Part shown: in pieces, positions 55,185-64,000 of the stretch
Layout: every line of letters begins with the position of its first letter
Position numbering within the stretch: position 1 is the first letter of the stretch
DNA from: Polyporus tsugae
Taxonomy: Eukaryota > Basidiomycota > Agaricomycetes > Polyporales > Polyporaceae
Direction: 5' to 3'
Length of the DNA: 64,000 nt
Assembly: GCA_024305745.1 (NCBI GenBank)
Contig: JAHRBS010000006.1
Span: 622,501-686,500 of the forward strand
Program-made: the position numbers and the translations under genes
Notes under the pieces: model-generated
Database searches by the model: none
What the model was told of the DNA's origin: nothing
The model's input: only the letters and a program-made list of their open reading frames with translations

Positions 55185-55986
55185 GGGGAGCGGGGACGAT
55201 GGAGGTGCTGCTGGGGGGGGTGGCGCGCTGGCCTTGACGCGACGCGGAAGCGAGCTGAGGGAGCTTCATGGTCGGGATGGGCGGCGTGGGTGGGATGCGG
55301 ACCTTGGTGGGGTCGAGGGCCCAGGAGCAGGCGTACGGGCGGTCTGGGAAGATCGTGACGTATGTCCTGTGGGGGTGGACGGTCACCAGGAGGTCGTTGC
55401 CGAGAGTGAGGAGATTGAGGGAGCGCAGGAGGGTGGGTTTGTCTGCGAGGAGGGTGGAGAGGCGGGCGAGGAGGACGTTGCTGCAGGATATCATGGTGGA
55501 GAATCAGCTGGGCTTGCACTCTGGTAGAAGGGCGACGCGGTGGACATGGGAGGAACACCGGGACAGGTCTACTTACACCTCGAGGTCCTGGTCCACCATC
55601 TTGTTGAACTCGAGGACGATCGCGTGAAGGCGCTCGAGCGTGAGGTGCTCGGCCAGCTTCTTCACGAGCGTCTTTCCTGCCTCTATGAAGTCGGACGCGT
55701 TGATGGAAGGAGGAGGTAGTGCATAAGTTGCGTTAGACGGAGTGTCCTTGAGCGTAGGAACCAGATCCGGCTCTTGACAGGGCGGTCCGAAGTAGGTGTG
55801 CATGTGTCCGACTTCCCTTCCAGGTTCTAACTTCGTCCGGTCGGGTGGTCGTGAGACACTCGGGCCATGAATGTTGAACGTGATAGCGTAGGGGATGATC
55901 CGCAGGACGGAAACACTGAGAGAATCCATGGGCGCGCAGGTATCCGTGGTGCCATAGTTATATCTGTCGAGGGTCAACGAGCACAT
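54688..55986 (-). CDS. Hypothetical protein, two exons, with (Ala-Pro)n linker
   Basis: Two exons (55986-55577 and 55480-54688) joined over a 96-bp intron with GTAAGT donor give 400 residues. A second Met at residue 20 (MDSLSVSV) is an alternative start. Around the exon junction is a helical stretch (DFIEAGKTLVKKLAEHLTLE ... NVLLARLSTLLADKPTLLR) that might be a paired-helix fold. An Ala-Pro repeat linker follows, then a second conserved-looking Leu/Ala-rich part (FCATLNTRLAHKPSVRAELF, LLLLDAPDLLRGLADFV). The helical parts look like two copies of one fold, each ending in a run of Leu. I do not recognise the family and assign no function. Confidence 0.6.
55126..55183. repeat. (GGGCGC)n minisatellite inside the coding exon
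   Basis: About nine hexamer units, read on the minus strand as Ala-Pro repeats. Frame-neutral length changes are expected. Confidence 0.85.
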
Positions 55987-56204
55987 GCAATGAGATGTGA
56001 GACCAACGCACCTCGAGTTTCAAAGAAGTGAATGGCCTTAAGATTGCATAATGCCGTTTGCCAACCTTTGTCAACTTCTTGTTTCTTCAAACCCTTTAGA
56101 GTCAAGACAAAGGTGATGTCATTAGAGTATATAAATTAGCAGGCCTTGGATATCCCGGTGATGTAGGAAGGGTCCTGCCGAGCATGGAGGGATAGAGTTG
56201 ATAG

Positions 56205-57084
56205 TTATCTACGACCCGTGCAACACTTGAGCCATATGGTCCCGAAAATAGCCGCAGCAACCAGTAGGACTGCTACCAGCTGCACGTTGACAGCAGATGT
56301 CTCGTGTTCGATCTAGAGGGCATGACTCAGTAGACCGAATGGCGGGGAAGACCAGGATGATCACTTACGACTGAGGTAAATGGCGACAATATGGGGATCG
56401 TGAAGTGCATAGCGGTATGCCGCCCAGAGGTCGGAGATGTCGGCGGTATATATTGGAGGATGAGATAAGAACACATGGCGATGGCGAACGCAGCCACTAC
56501 CACGACTGTCCACTATGCGGCGTGCAGGTGAGGGTCAAGGTGCCGATGAGGAGGGAGGAGAGCTTGACTCACAACCATACGCCTGACGTGAGCGTATTCA
56601 CAATCGTACTTGGCATTGAGGTCTGCGATCTCACGCTGAGGGGTTTATAAGGTGACGGTTGAAAATTTGAACACTCCGTGCAGATACCCACCGAACGCCT
56701 TTCTTCGTGGGCTGCTGAGACGTTGTCAAGCTCCTGCTTGTGCGCCACATGCGCACTGAGCAAGACCTCAGCACGCGCTGCTCGCAAGGCCAAATAGTGC
56801 TCGAACGCGGACACTGGGTGAAGCATGGCATGCGCAGGATAGCGGAAGTAGTCATAGATTGCGACATAGGGTTGTGTCGCCACGGGCGTAGGACCTATCA
56901 CTTGGGATGAAGCAGAGGTTGCCTTTGCAACGACGGTAGTGGAATTCAGTTGCATAGACTTGTCGCGAGAGACCTTCCTGCCGACATAGCTAATGCCAGC
57001 ATAGTTCCACGACTGCTTGGATGGGCTCGCCAAGGTGGTGGTCCCTTGGGGCTCTGAGCCAGCCATCTGCCGAGCGAGAGCCAT
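56205..57084 (-). CDS. Hypothetical membrane protein with coiled-coil and two transmembrane segments
   Basis: Four exons (57084-56692, 56635-56573, 56512-56369, 56312-56205), all phase 0 with GT-AG introns, give 235 residues. The start is MALARQMAGSEPQG. After a disordered N-terminus comes a helical, charged stretch (ARAEVLLSAHVAHKQEL, then REIADLNAKYDCEYAHVRRM) likely to form a coiled coil. Two hydrophobic segments follow: WTVVVVAAFAIAMCSYLIL and VQLVAVLLVAAAIFGTIWL, the latter close to the basic C-terminus CCTGRR. I know no family with this layout. A membrane-anchored small protein is the most that can be said. Confidence 0.6.
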
Positions 57085-58551
57085 GGTTCTGCTCTCTAGT
57101 ATGAAGAAATATAGGACAGAAACGTTCAGCATTTATTTCAGGGAATAGATCATGAAAAGTAGCCCACCAGTCATTGGACGAGGCTTCTTGAGTTTACGAT
57201 GGGGCGACATCGACGAGTCGGAGCGCGTGCCAGTGTAATCGGTGGGATTAGGACCTCCTGAGGTATTTGAAGCGGAGAATATCATCCTTGAACATAAATG
57301 AGGGTCTTGTACTGTGAAGTAGAGTCGTCCTCCGGGGAACGTTTTGTCAAAGCTGCAAGTGAACGACGAAACTTGAAAGACTTGTTGAACGTCCTTGCCA
57401 AAGGCGCTCCGTGTTACGTGGTCACATTGCCACGTTGTCGCCCTTGTGACGCCAGTCACGGGTCCACAAGGTGACGTTGGCGCTTAGGCTTGCCAGTGCC
57501 CTTAACTTGAACTTGAACTTGAACTTGAACTTGTCGTCCCAGGACTCGACCTTTTGTTTGTACTTTGCAGAGGAGGCAGACAATGTACACTCGGATGCTC
57601 TCGCACACCAAACCATTTAGTGCACTTGCACGGCGGTTGAACGTGAGTATCCTTAAACCTGAAGCTTTCCTTCCGTCTGCCGTTCATCGGCCATGTCGCC
57701 GTACTTCCATGGCCCTTGCATGGCCCGGTGCTGCCAGTGGACCTCGCCCTTCCCGCCTTGACCTCGACGCGCTACACGGGGATGTAGTAATACGATCGAT
57801 GGGCTTCCATGATATGCGCCTGCATACATACTTGCCAATCGCATGCGAACAATTATTGATGACGGACACCACACGCCTCCGACAAACTCCTCCGCCTGGC
57901 GTGACTCGTTGTGAGTACCGATTAACTCGCATTACTTTCCACTTCCAACTTATTAAATTCTGTCGGATACAGGGGCACTAGCATTGCGTCATGGGCCGTA
58001 CAGAGCGATTCCGTACCCGAAATCGTCGGCTGTCAGTACTCAAACCGAAGCTACAGGTCAAAATATGTAGAAACGTCGTGCTTCGCATTTTTTGCTGTCT
58101 AGCAGACCGCGGCGAGTGTCCTCCAAAGATAGAACATGTTATCTTCGTTCGGTAATCGTCTAGTGTAGGGGTTGTAGCTCCTCAATGGAGTGACGTCAAT
58201 TGTGTTCCCGTCGCGGTGAATGTCTGTACCCTTCTCTCCGTTGTCCAAGGCTAACTTGGAAGTGTTCCTCCGTAGGACGATTCAGGCCCTCCGGAATATG
58301 TAAGTTGCCTTTTATTCCGGATGGAATGGTCTAGGCTGAAGCGTTGTTACGCTCCTGCTACAAACGTGCTCCCCTGTCAGACATGAGTCGCGAGTACCCC
58401 TGGATCCAACGTCGACTCGGAACCGATCCCACGAGTCACTGCAAAACAGGTACAAAGCCTACAATGTTCCGGCGTATGCTCCGTCGTCGCCGTCGATTCC
58501 ACTCACTGCGTCCAATACCCCTTCCACCCTTCACCGCTCGTTCACGCATCA
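57085..58551. other. Intergenic region with microsatellite, no confident gene
   Basis: Minus-strand frame 57459-57133 (108 codons) and plus-strand frames near 57583 (MYTRMLSHTKPFSALARRLN before a GTGAGT donor) may be exons, but I could not extend them to a gene. The rest looks non-coding. Confidence 0.35.
57504..57533. repeat. (AACTTG)5 microsatellite
   Basis: Five perfect hexamer units in intergenic sequence. Confidence 0.9.
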
Positions 58552-60848
58552 TGCTGCAGCTCAAGATCAAGTCTGTGTATCATTACTGGAACGCCAACGA
58601 CAGAGCATGGCGGTATGAGGATTCTCAGTCCGAGATACCAGCCGAGGCCGTCCAACCTGTTGGGAGCTCCGCCGCCAGCTCTGACGACTGGAAGGAGTCC
58701 TGCTTCGTGGTGGTCCGTGAGATCCCAGATCCCAGGTTGACCGTCGACCCAACCATCAGGTTCAAGATTGTGGTGAAGAGCCCGCATCTGCACAAAGCGT
58801 GCAAAGACATCATGGGAACCACCTCGGGGCTGTCTTGGAATAGCGACTCCGTAGAGGTGAGTTGCATCGCGGAATTCGGTGCACTGCTACTTCTTCACTG
58901 ACCCTTGGATCTACGTAGCTGGACCCTCTCGTCCTTATCGCCTGCTTCCCAGTGCTGGAAGAGCACCACGCCGCGCTCCGACCCGCAGCGACGAGGAGGA
59001 GGAAGAGTATGCCGCGCTCGGCGCTCTCCTTGACTGGCTCCGCGCGAACTACCGCACGACGCTCCAGAAGCTCGAGAACCTCATCGCGCACGGCGAGATC
59101 ACGTTCGACCTCCTCTACGGCAACCTCGTTCCAGGCACCATCCTCGTCACCCGCGACCACGCCACGGGCGAGCTGCGTGCCGCTTAGCTTGTCACGCATA
59201 CGAGACGGCACGATCCGCCTGAGTACATCATAACCTGCGAAGGTATCGAGGCTGCGGACGCGCGCAAGCACGCCCAGGCTCGCGAGCATGCCGACGACGG
59301 GTATGACGACGAGGGAACGGATTACGGTGACTCGTCGGAGGAAGAGGAACAGACGTCCACATTCGAGGCGAGTGGGCAGGTATTCGGGACGCACAACTTT
59401 TCGATCTCCGTGCCGGAGTTTGCGGGGACGCAGATGATCAACTGCCTGAACGTGTACCCGATGGTGTTTCACCCCGACCCAGAAGGGTTGAGCGCGTCGC
59501 TGATCAAGCGAGGTCGCAAATAGGCGTCGCTCAATGGGGTCCACCATGTGCACTACCAGGGTCTTGCTGGTTATCGCACGATTGACTCCTATATCCGATA
59601 TAGCGTGAGTCGATCTTCGTTTGACGACCTTCGGACAGTCCTGACAGCTTATATTTTCTCAGGTTACGTCCCGGGTAATGATCGATAGAGGTACGAATAC
59701 CGGGAAGAGATCCGCCACACGTCGCTGACCGCATAACCACAGGCAATTTCGTCAAGCTTGAACCGAACTATGCAGTGCCCAGACCGGGGCCAGAGCAAGT
59801 AGTCAGCCAACTACCTGCTGAGCCTGGTACGTCTTTCGATTTCCGGCGCTGTTGGATACGCAGCCCTAAAGCGACTCTGCTCCATCTTCAGGAACGGTCT
59901 GGACTCACGAGAAGGAGAAGTCGGACTTCGGACTCACCGACGACGACCTCCTGCTTGCCACACCCATCCTGTATGGGTTCAGCTTGGCCGACAAGCTATG
60001 GCGTACGTGGTCTCCATCTTATAAGTTGCTATCTCTCATGCTCTTCTTCGGAACTTGCAGTCGAGTTCAATGTAGAGCTGGTCACCCCGATCTCGTGGAA
60101 TCCGGAGACGTTCGGAGGCTTAGTTCTTCCTTCGGATAGGAAGAATCTGCTACGTTCGCTCGTCGAAGCACACGACTCCGACTCTGGGTTCGACGACTTC
60201 GTCCGCGGCAAAAGTCAAAGCCTCGTCATTAACCTGTTCGGACCCCCGGGCGTCGGCAAGACCCTCTCCGCCGAGGCGACGAGCGAGCACATCCGGCGCC
60301 CACTCTACGTCGTCAGTAGCGGGGACCTCGGCACCCAGCCGTCGAAGCTCGACAAGGCGCTCGAGCGCATCTTCGACGTCGCGACGTGCTGGAACGCGAT
60401 CGTGCTGATTGACGAACCGGACGTGTTCCTCGAGCGCCGCTCGCTGCACGACATGGAGCGCAACGCGATGGTCGCCGTCTTCCTTCGGCACGTCGAGTAC
60501 TACCGCGGGATCCTGTTCCTCACGACGAACCGGATTACGACGTTCGACGAGGCGTTCCTGTCGCGCATCCACGTCGCGCTGCACTCCGACGAGCTGACGA
60601 CGGCGACGAAGGCGCAGATCTGGCGGGCGTTCCTCAAGAAGGCGGGCGTCGTGGATTGGGAGGTGTCCGAAGAGCTGCTGGCGAAGCTCGCGGCCCACAA
60701 TGTCAACGGGAGGCAGATCAAGAATGCGTGCAGGACGGCGAGGTCGCTGGCACGGAGCCGGAAGGAGACCTTGGGCTATGTGCATCTGGAGGAAGCAGTG
60801 AACGCGATGGAGGATTTTGTCGCGGAGTTCGCAGCGATGCAGGGTTAA
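58552..60848 (+). pseudogene. Decayed paralogue of the AAA+ ATPase at 22652-24919
   Basis: Same exon layout and clear similarity (start MLQLKIKSVYHYW; HGEITFDLLYGNLVPGT; GPPGVGKT; LFLTTNRITTFDE; NGRQIKNACRTARSLARS). Three breaks are visible. A frameshift lies between 58970 and 58987, because LDPLVLIACF and the following acidic run EEEEEYAALGALLDWL are in different frames. A TAG is at 59185-59187, where the intact gene has Arg (CGG). A second TAG is at 59521-59523, where the intact gene has Trp (TGG). Walker B reads LIDEPDVFLE with Pro for Ala. The AAA exon itself (about 60060-60848) is open, and a shortened product cannot be excluded. The direction is opposite to the intact copy 34 kb away. 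Confidence 0.85.
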
Positions 60849-61570
60849 CAACGCCCACTATATGTCTTGTACGTGCGCACGGGAGTCTGAACGTCGACGA
60901 GAAATACAATGTCGTAGCCAAAGGATCGTGGCGATCCAGTGACGCAGTTTTATGAAGAACAAGCATGGTCGGGAAGATCTATTTCTGCGGTGAAACCGTA
61001 GGAGATTCTGGGATACCCTGTTTTGCTCGGGCTGAGCTTGGCTTGTCCCTGCCTGGTCGTGGCTGATGGCGCAGGGTTTCATAGGATATAAATTCAGAGG
61101 AGAGCGATGTATGATCTAGCTGTAGGCACAGACCATGGACGTAGTGGACTGACAGTCCGTCATGATGGAGAAACCGATAAAGGCGTAGCGGGCTGCCACC
61201 GCTCTCACCGATCATTACCAGCGGGAAGTCAGCCGAGTGCGGGCCGGGGCACGTCCTGATTTGGCAACGTAGACGCGCGCAAACGTCCGACCACGAGTCA
61301 GCACCAACTCCGAGACGGCGTACTCAGCACTAGCTCACCGTCCAACTCTTCCGTCCGAATATCTTTCTACTTGACAGGGTGTCGGCATCCAGTTCAGCCA
61401 TAGTACATGCCGGACAACCTTCGGATGCAGATAGACCGCTGTGGTGCGCATATTGCTCTTGTCCGTCTGCGATGTCGTATCCCCCCAGGCCGCTAACCTC
61501 CATCCAATCACACGCCCCCCTATTTCAGTACTCCAAGGGGCCGTATTTCCTTAGACTCCATCCTGCTTCC
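60849..61570. other. Intergenic region, nothing recognised
   Basis: No exon, RNA gene or repeat that I can support. The right end serves as promoter for the P-loop gene; an in-frame upstream start at 61379 would extend it by 64 residues with no conserved feature. Confidence 0.45.
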
Positions 61571-63614
61571 ATGACTTCGATACACGAGCTATTCAAACGT
61601 CTCCACGATGAGGTCTGGAAACAGGGCAAGCCGTTCATCCAGAACTACCAAGGCGTAAACATCCTCGACCGCACAGTCTCTTGGCTAGGACGCCAGGGAC
61701 TGGTCCTCGTCCGCGACGAATACCTTCGTATATGGGAGTACATACTATCGTTGCGCAATGACGCCCTCGCCACCGGACGAATGTTCCAAGATGGTCTGGT
61801 CGTGACCGGCCACCCTGGGATCGGTAGGTTATGATTCTTTTGTTCTCGTCCCGCCATCACCGCCCATTCATTCGGTTTGATACTACAGGCAAATCCATGT
61901 TCTCGTTATACGCCCTCGGTGCTGCCCTGGAGGCTCATATCCCAGTTGTGGTCTGTCGGGAGACGAATTTCTGCCATATTTTCGACGCGACCGGGGTCAG
62001 GGAGTCTGCGCTAGGCCGCGACGATATTTTTGCCGCTCCGTTCCATGCGCTCTACCTGTTCGATTCCTACTACGACCTCCACTCGCCGCCAAGCTGCTTT
62101 TTGGGACGGAGTGGAGTCCTCGTCCACACGGTCGGCCCCGGAAACTGGACGAAGTGGAAGTGGACCGAACGTTCGCACAACGCGTTGTTCTGGATTATGG
62201 GCGTGTGGACGCGTGCAGAGATGCAGGCGTTACAGTGAGTCGCGGACCTGCCAGTGGGATTCTCTCATTGAAACGAGACGCAGACGGACAGCGGAAGCGT
62301 TGACCCATCCAGAGTGGACGAACCCCGCGCCACCTGGCAAAGCAGTCTACACCCCGCTCGAGCTCTTCGACATCCTCGGTCCCTGCGCCCGGAGGTGTGT
62401 CTGCATGTCCGGGAACGCAAAAACCCAAGCCGGCCCCAAAGTCGACTTGGACTCCTACTACCGCGCGCCGCTCGCCTGCTTCTTCTCCAGCCCCGAGCTT
62501 GACGCCATCCTATCCATGGTCCGCCACCGGTTGTCCCCGCCGGACTTCTACGATGACGGGTACCTCCATCGCCTCATTTTCCTCTACAACGCCGGCTCGC
62601 AAAACCCGTCGCGCACACCCGAGTTCGGCTACGCCATCCCGACCCTCTTCGCCCGCGAGATGCTCACCGAACACCTCCGTCGTGCGAACTCTATGGCGCG
62701 GCCGGACCAGCTCCGCGCCGCCACCAAGCTCGTCGGCGTCCCCTCCATCGCGGCGGCGTTCTACCAGCCGCTCATCATTGCCTTCCTCCGCGAGACGCGC
62801 ACCGGACGCGTGTGCCGCGTTGCCGACGATGAGGGCACCGCGTTTCGCCTCGGACCGGGCCTTGCGCTTCCCGCTGGCGTTGTGGAGTTCGATCCGAAGG
62901 TGTCTCCTAGCGACGTCGAGGATGAGCGCGTCCTCGTCCTGCCTCCTGGGTTCACGGCGTTTGACGTGCTCGTCGTGAGCGAGGGCAGGACGCGGGTGAC
63001 GATGCTCCGGATGGCCGACACCGTCATGGAGAAAGAGACTGGGACGGGCACGAGCAGAGGCACAGAGATGGAGACGGACACGGAGATGGAGCCGGATGGG
63101 GGCGGGCAGGAGGATGAGGGGAATGAGGATGGAGACGAGGACCATGATATGGACGAGGACGAGGTTGACATTGAGGCGGAGGTCGAGCTCGGGGCCGAGG
63201 ATCAGGACGAAGGCGGCGAGGAGAAAACACAAGACGAAGACAGGACAAAAAGCGAGGTCGATCCCGACGCCGCGGTCATCCTCTCTGTCGTCGACGCATT
63301 TGACAAGCTGCTCCCTCGTCCCGAGACAGTCAAGTGGACGTTGGTATACGTCGCGCTGAAAGGCGACCGGGCGAAGGACGTAGCAGAGCACCACAAGACG
63401 CGGGAGCGGTTCGGCAACTTGTATCCGCGCATGCAGCTGGGTTGGATGAAGCTTGGCAGTCGCAACGAGAGAACGAGACGGCTTCTTGTGGGTTCTGCTG
63501 CATCGCAATCCTGTATTGTCGTGACACTGAGGATCTTTTTCATTTCAGAACGCGTTTGAGAAGGGGTTTGCGGTGGAAAAGGAGCGGCAGATGACGTTCA
63601 ACGCATATGCATGA
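61571..63614 (+). CDS. P-loop NTPase with GHPGIGKS motif and acidic insert
   Basis: Four exons (61571-61823, 61889-62234, 62284-63487, 63549-63614) sum to 622 residues with all phases matching. Walker A GHPGIGKS (about 81-88) is split by intron 1. LYLFDSYYD (about 138-146) may be Walker B, and WKWTERSHNALFWIMGVWT follows. This resembles the P-loop proteins of agaricomycetes that lie near Crinkler-type and RHS-type families; I place it only by the GxPGIGKS motif and layout. The last third holds a long Glu/Asp-rich insert (about residues 460-545, MEPDGGGQEDEGNEDGDED) and then a compact C-terminal helical part. The last intron (GTGGGT donor at 63488) is the least certain. It neighbours the AAA pseudogene. 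Function unknown. Confidence 0.75.
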
Positions 63615-64000
63615 CCCATTTGCGAGACTTGCTCAGGTTCGTGTATGTGACTCGCATTGTGACATATTCGTAAGACTGCTCTGAACGCGGTGCATTTGAT
63701 TCGTGGAGGATAACCATTCGAGCGTCCACTTCCAGTCTCACTATATGTAAATGTCCATTCCGACGCCGTCTAAACCATTTCTTGAACCGATCGAATCCTG
63801 CTCATGTGGTGCAGTATCCGCCACCCAACTAGGCAGATATTGTCAAAACTTCGGCATTACATGGGCGGCGGACTTGGCTGCGTAACCTTCCAACTGGTCG
63901 ACCTTGGTGCCCACGGTCGAGCTGTACTACGATGGCCATGTCGCCCAGCCCTCATGTCGCGATGGACACGGCGAACCACTACTAGGAGCGCGGATCGACA
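63615..64000. other. Sequence after the P-loop gene to the window end
   Basis: I see no exon or repeat; probably the 3' UTR and start of the next intergenic region. Confidence 0.4.

Noticed and set aside
62510..63508. 332-codon minus-strand ORF opposite the P-loop gene
   Set aside because: Antisense of the coding exon; no motif.
1..64000. CRISPR arrays, bacterial operons or riboswitches
   Set aside because: No regularly spaced short repeats or bacterial signals; gene structure is fungal.

Overview
The window is eukaryotic and almost certainly from a basidiomycete fungus of the Agaricomycetes. Genes are split by many short GT-AG introns, most of them about 50-100 bp. The gene content is typical of that class: a HET-domain protein, a Zn2Cys6 regulator with a Gln-rich tail, a secreted GDSL esterase and DUF7025-like/AAA ATPases. 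The Ty3/Gypsy element resembles agaricomycete chromoviruses. No bacterial operon structure is present.

Layout. (1) Positions 1-18199, minus strand: two Ty3/Gypsy LTR retrotransposons, head to tail with a period of exactly 9439 bp, sharing the LTR that ends at 8760. Copy 2 is complete and copy 1 runs off the left edge. Both carry the same three in-frame stops and the same replaced catalytic residues. (2) 18200-29761: single-copy genes. These are a GDSL/CE16-type esterase, a HET-domain protein, an AAA+ ATPase (minus), mitochondrial ribosomal protein bL28m (minus) and mitochondrial NADP-isocitrate dehydrogenase. (3) 29885-51805: a tandem array of a 9.7-kb unit. Each unit holds the promoter and 5' part of a Zn2Cys6 regulator (about 2.5 kb) followed by a 7175-bp segment X with no recognisable gene. 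Units A and B are truncated regulators fused to X. Unit C runs into the intact 3' half of the gene, so only C encodes the full 1116-residue protein (49606-54228). (4) 54229-64000: two unrecognised minus-strand genes, a pseudogene paralogous to the AAA gene at 22652-24919, and a P-loop NTPase with an acidic insert.

Main result. The array is a mosaic. At its left end unit A differs from B and C, by two substitutions and an 11-bp indel. At the right end of the repeated gene part, A and B agree and C differs at five sites. This is the pattern expected if a diverged molecule carrying [gene 5' part + X], present as two units, entered the native locus by one crossover inside the homologous part. A circular molecule or an unequal exchange between haplotypes would both give it. 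The native gene stayed intact and two promoter-bearing truncated copies were left upstream. The truncated copies remain open in frame across the junction and would encode the zinc cluster, part of the middle domain and an 80-residue Gly/Arg/Met/Glu-rich tail.

The conserved genes (isocitrate dehydrogenase, bL28m) are single copy. Duplication and decay are confined to the retroelement, the regulator array and the AAA pair. All exon models were made by eye from splice sites and reading frame. No alignment or search was run.
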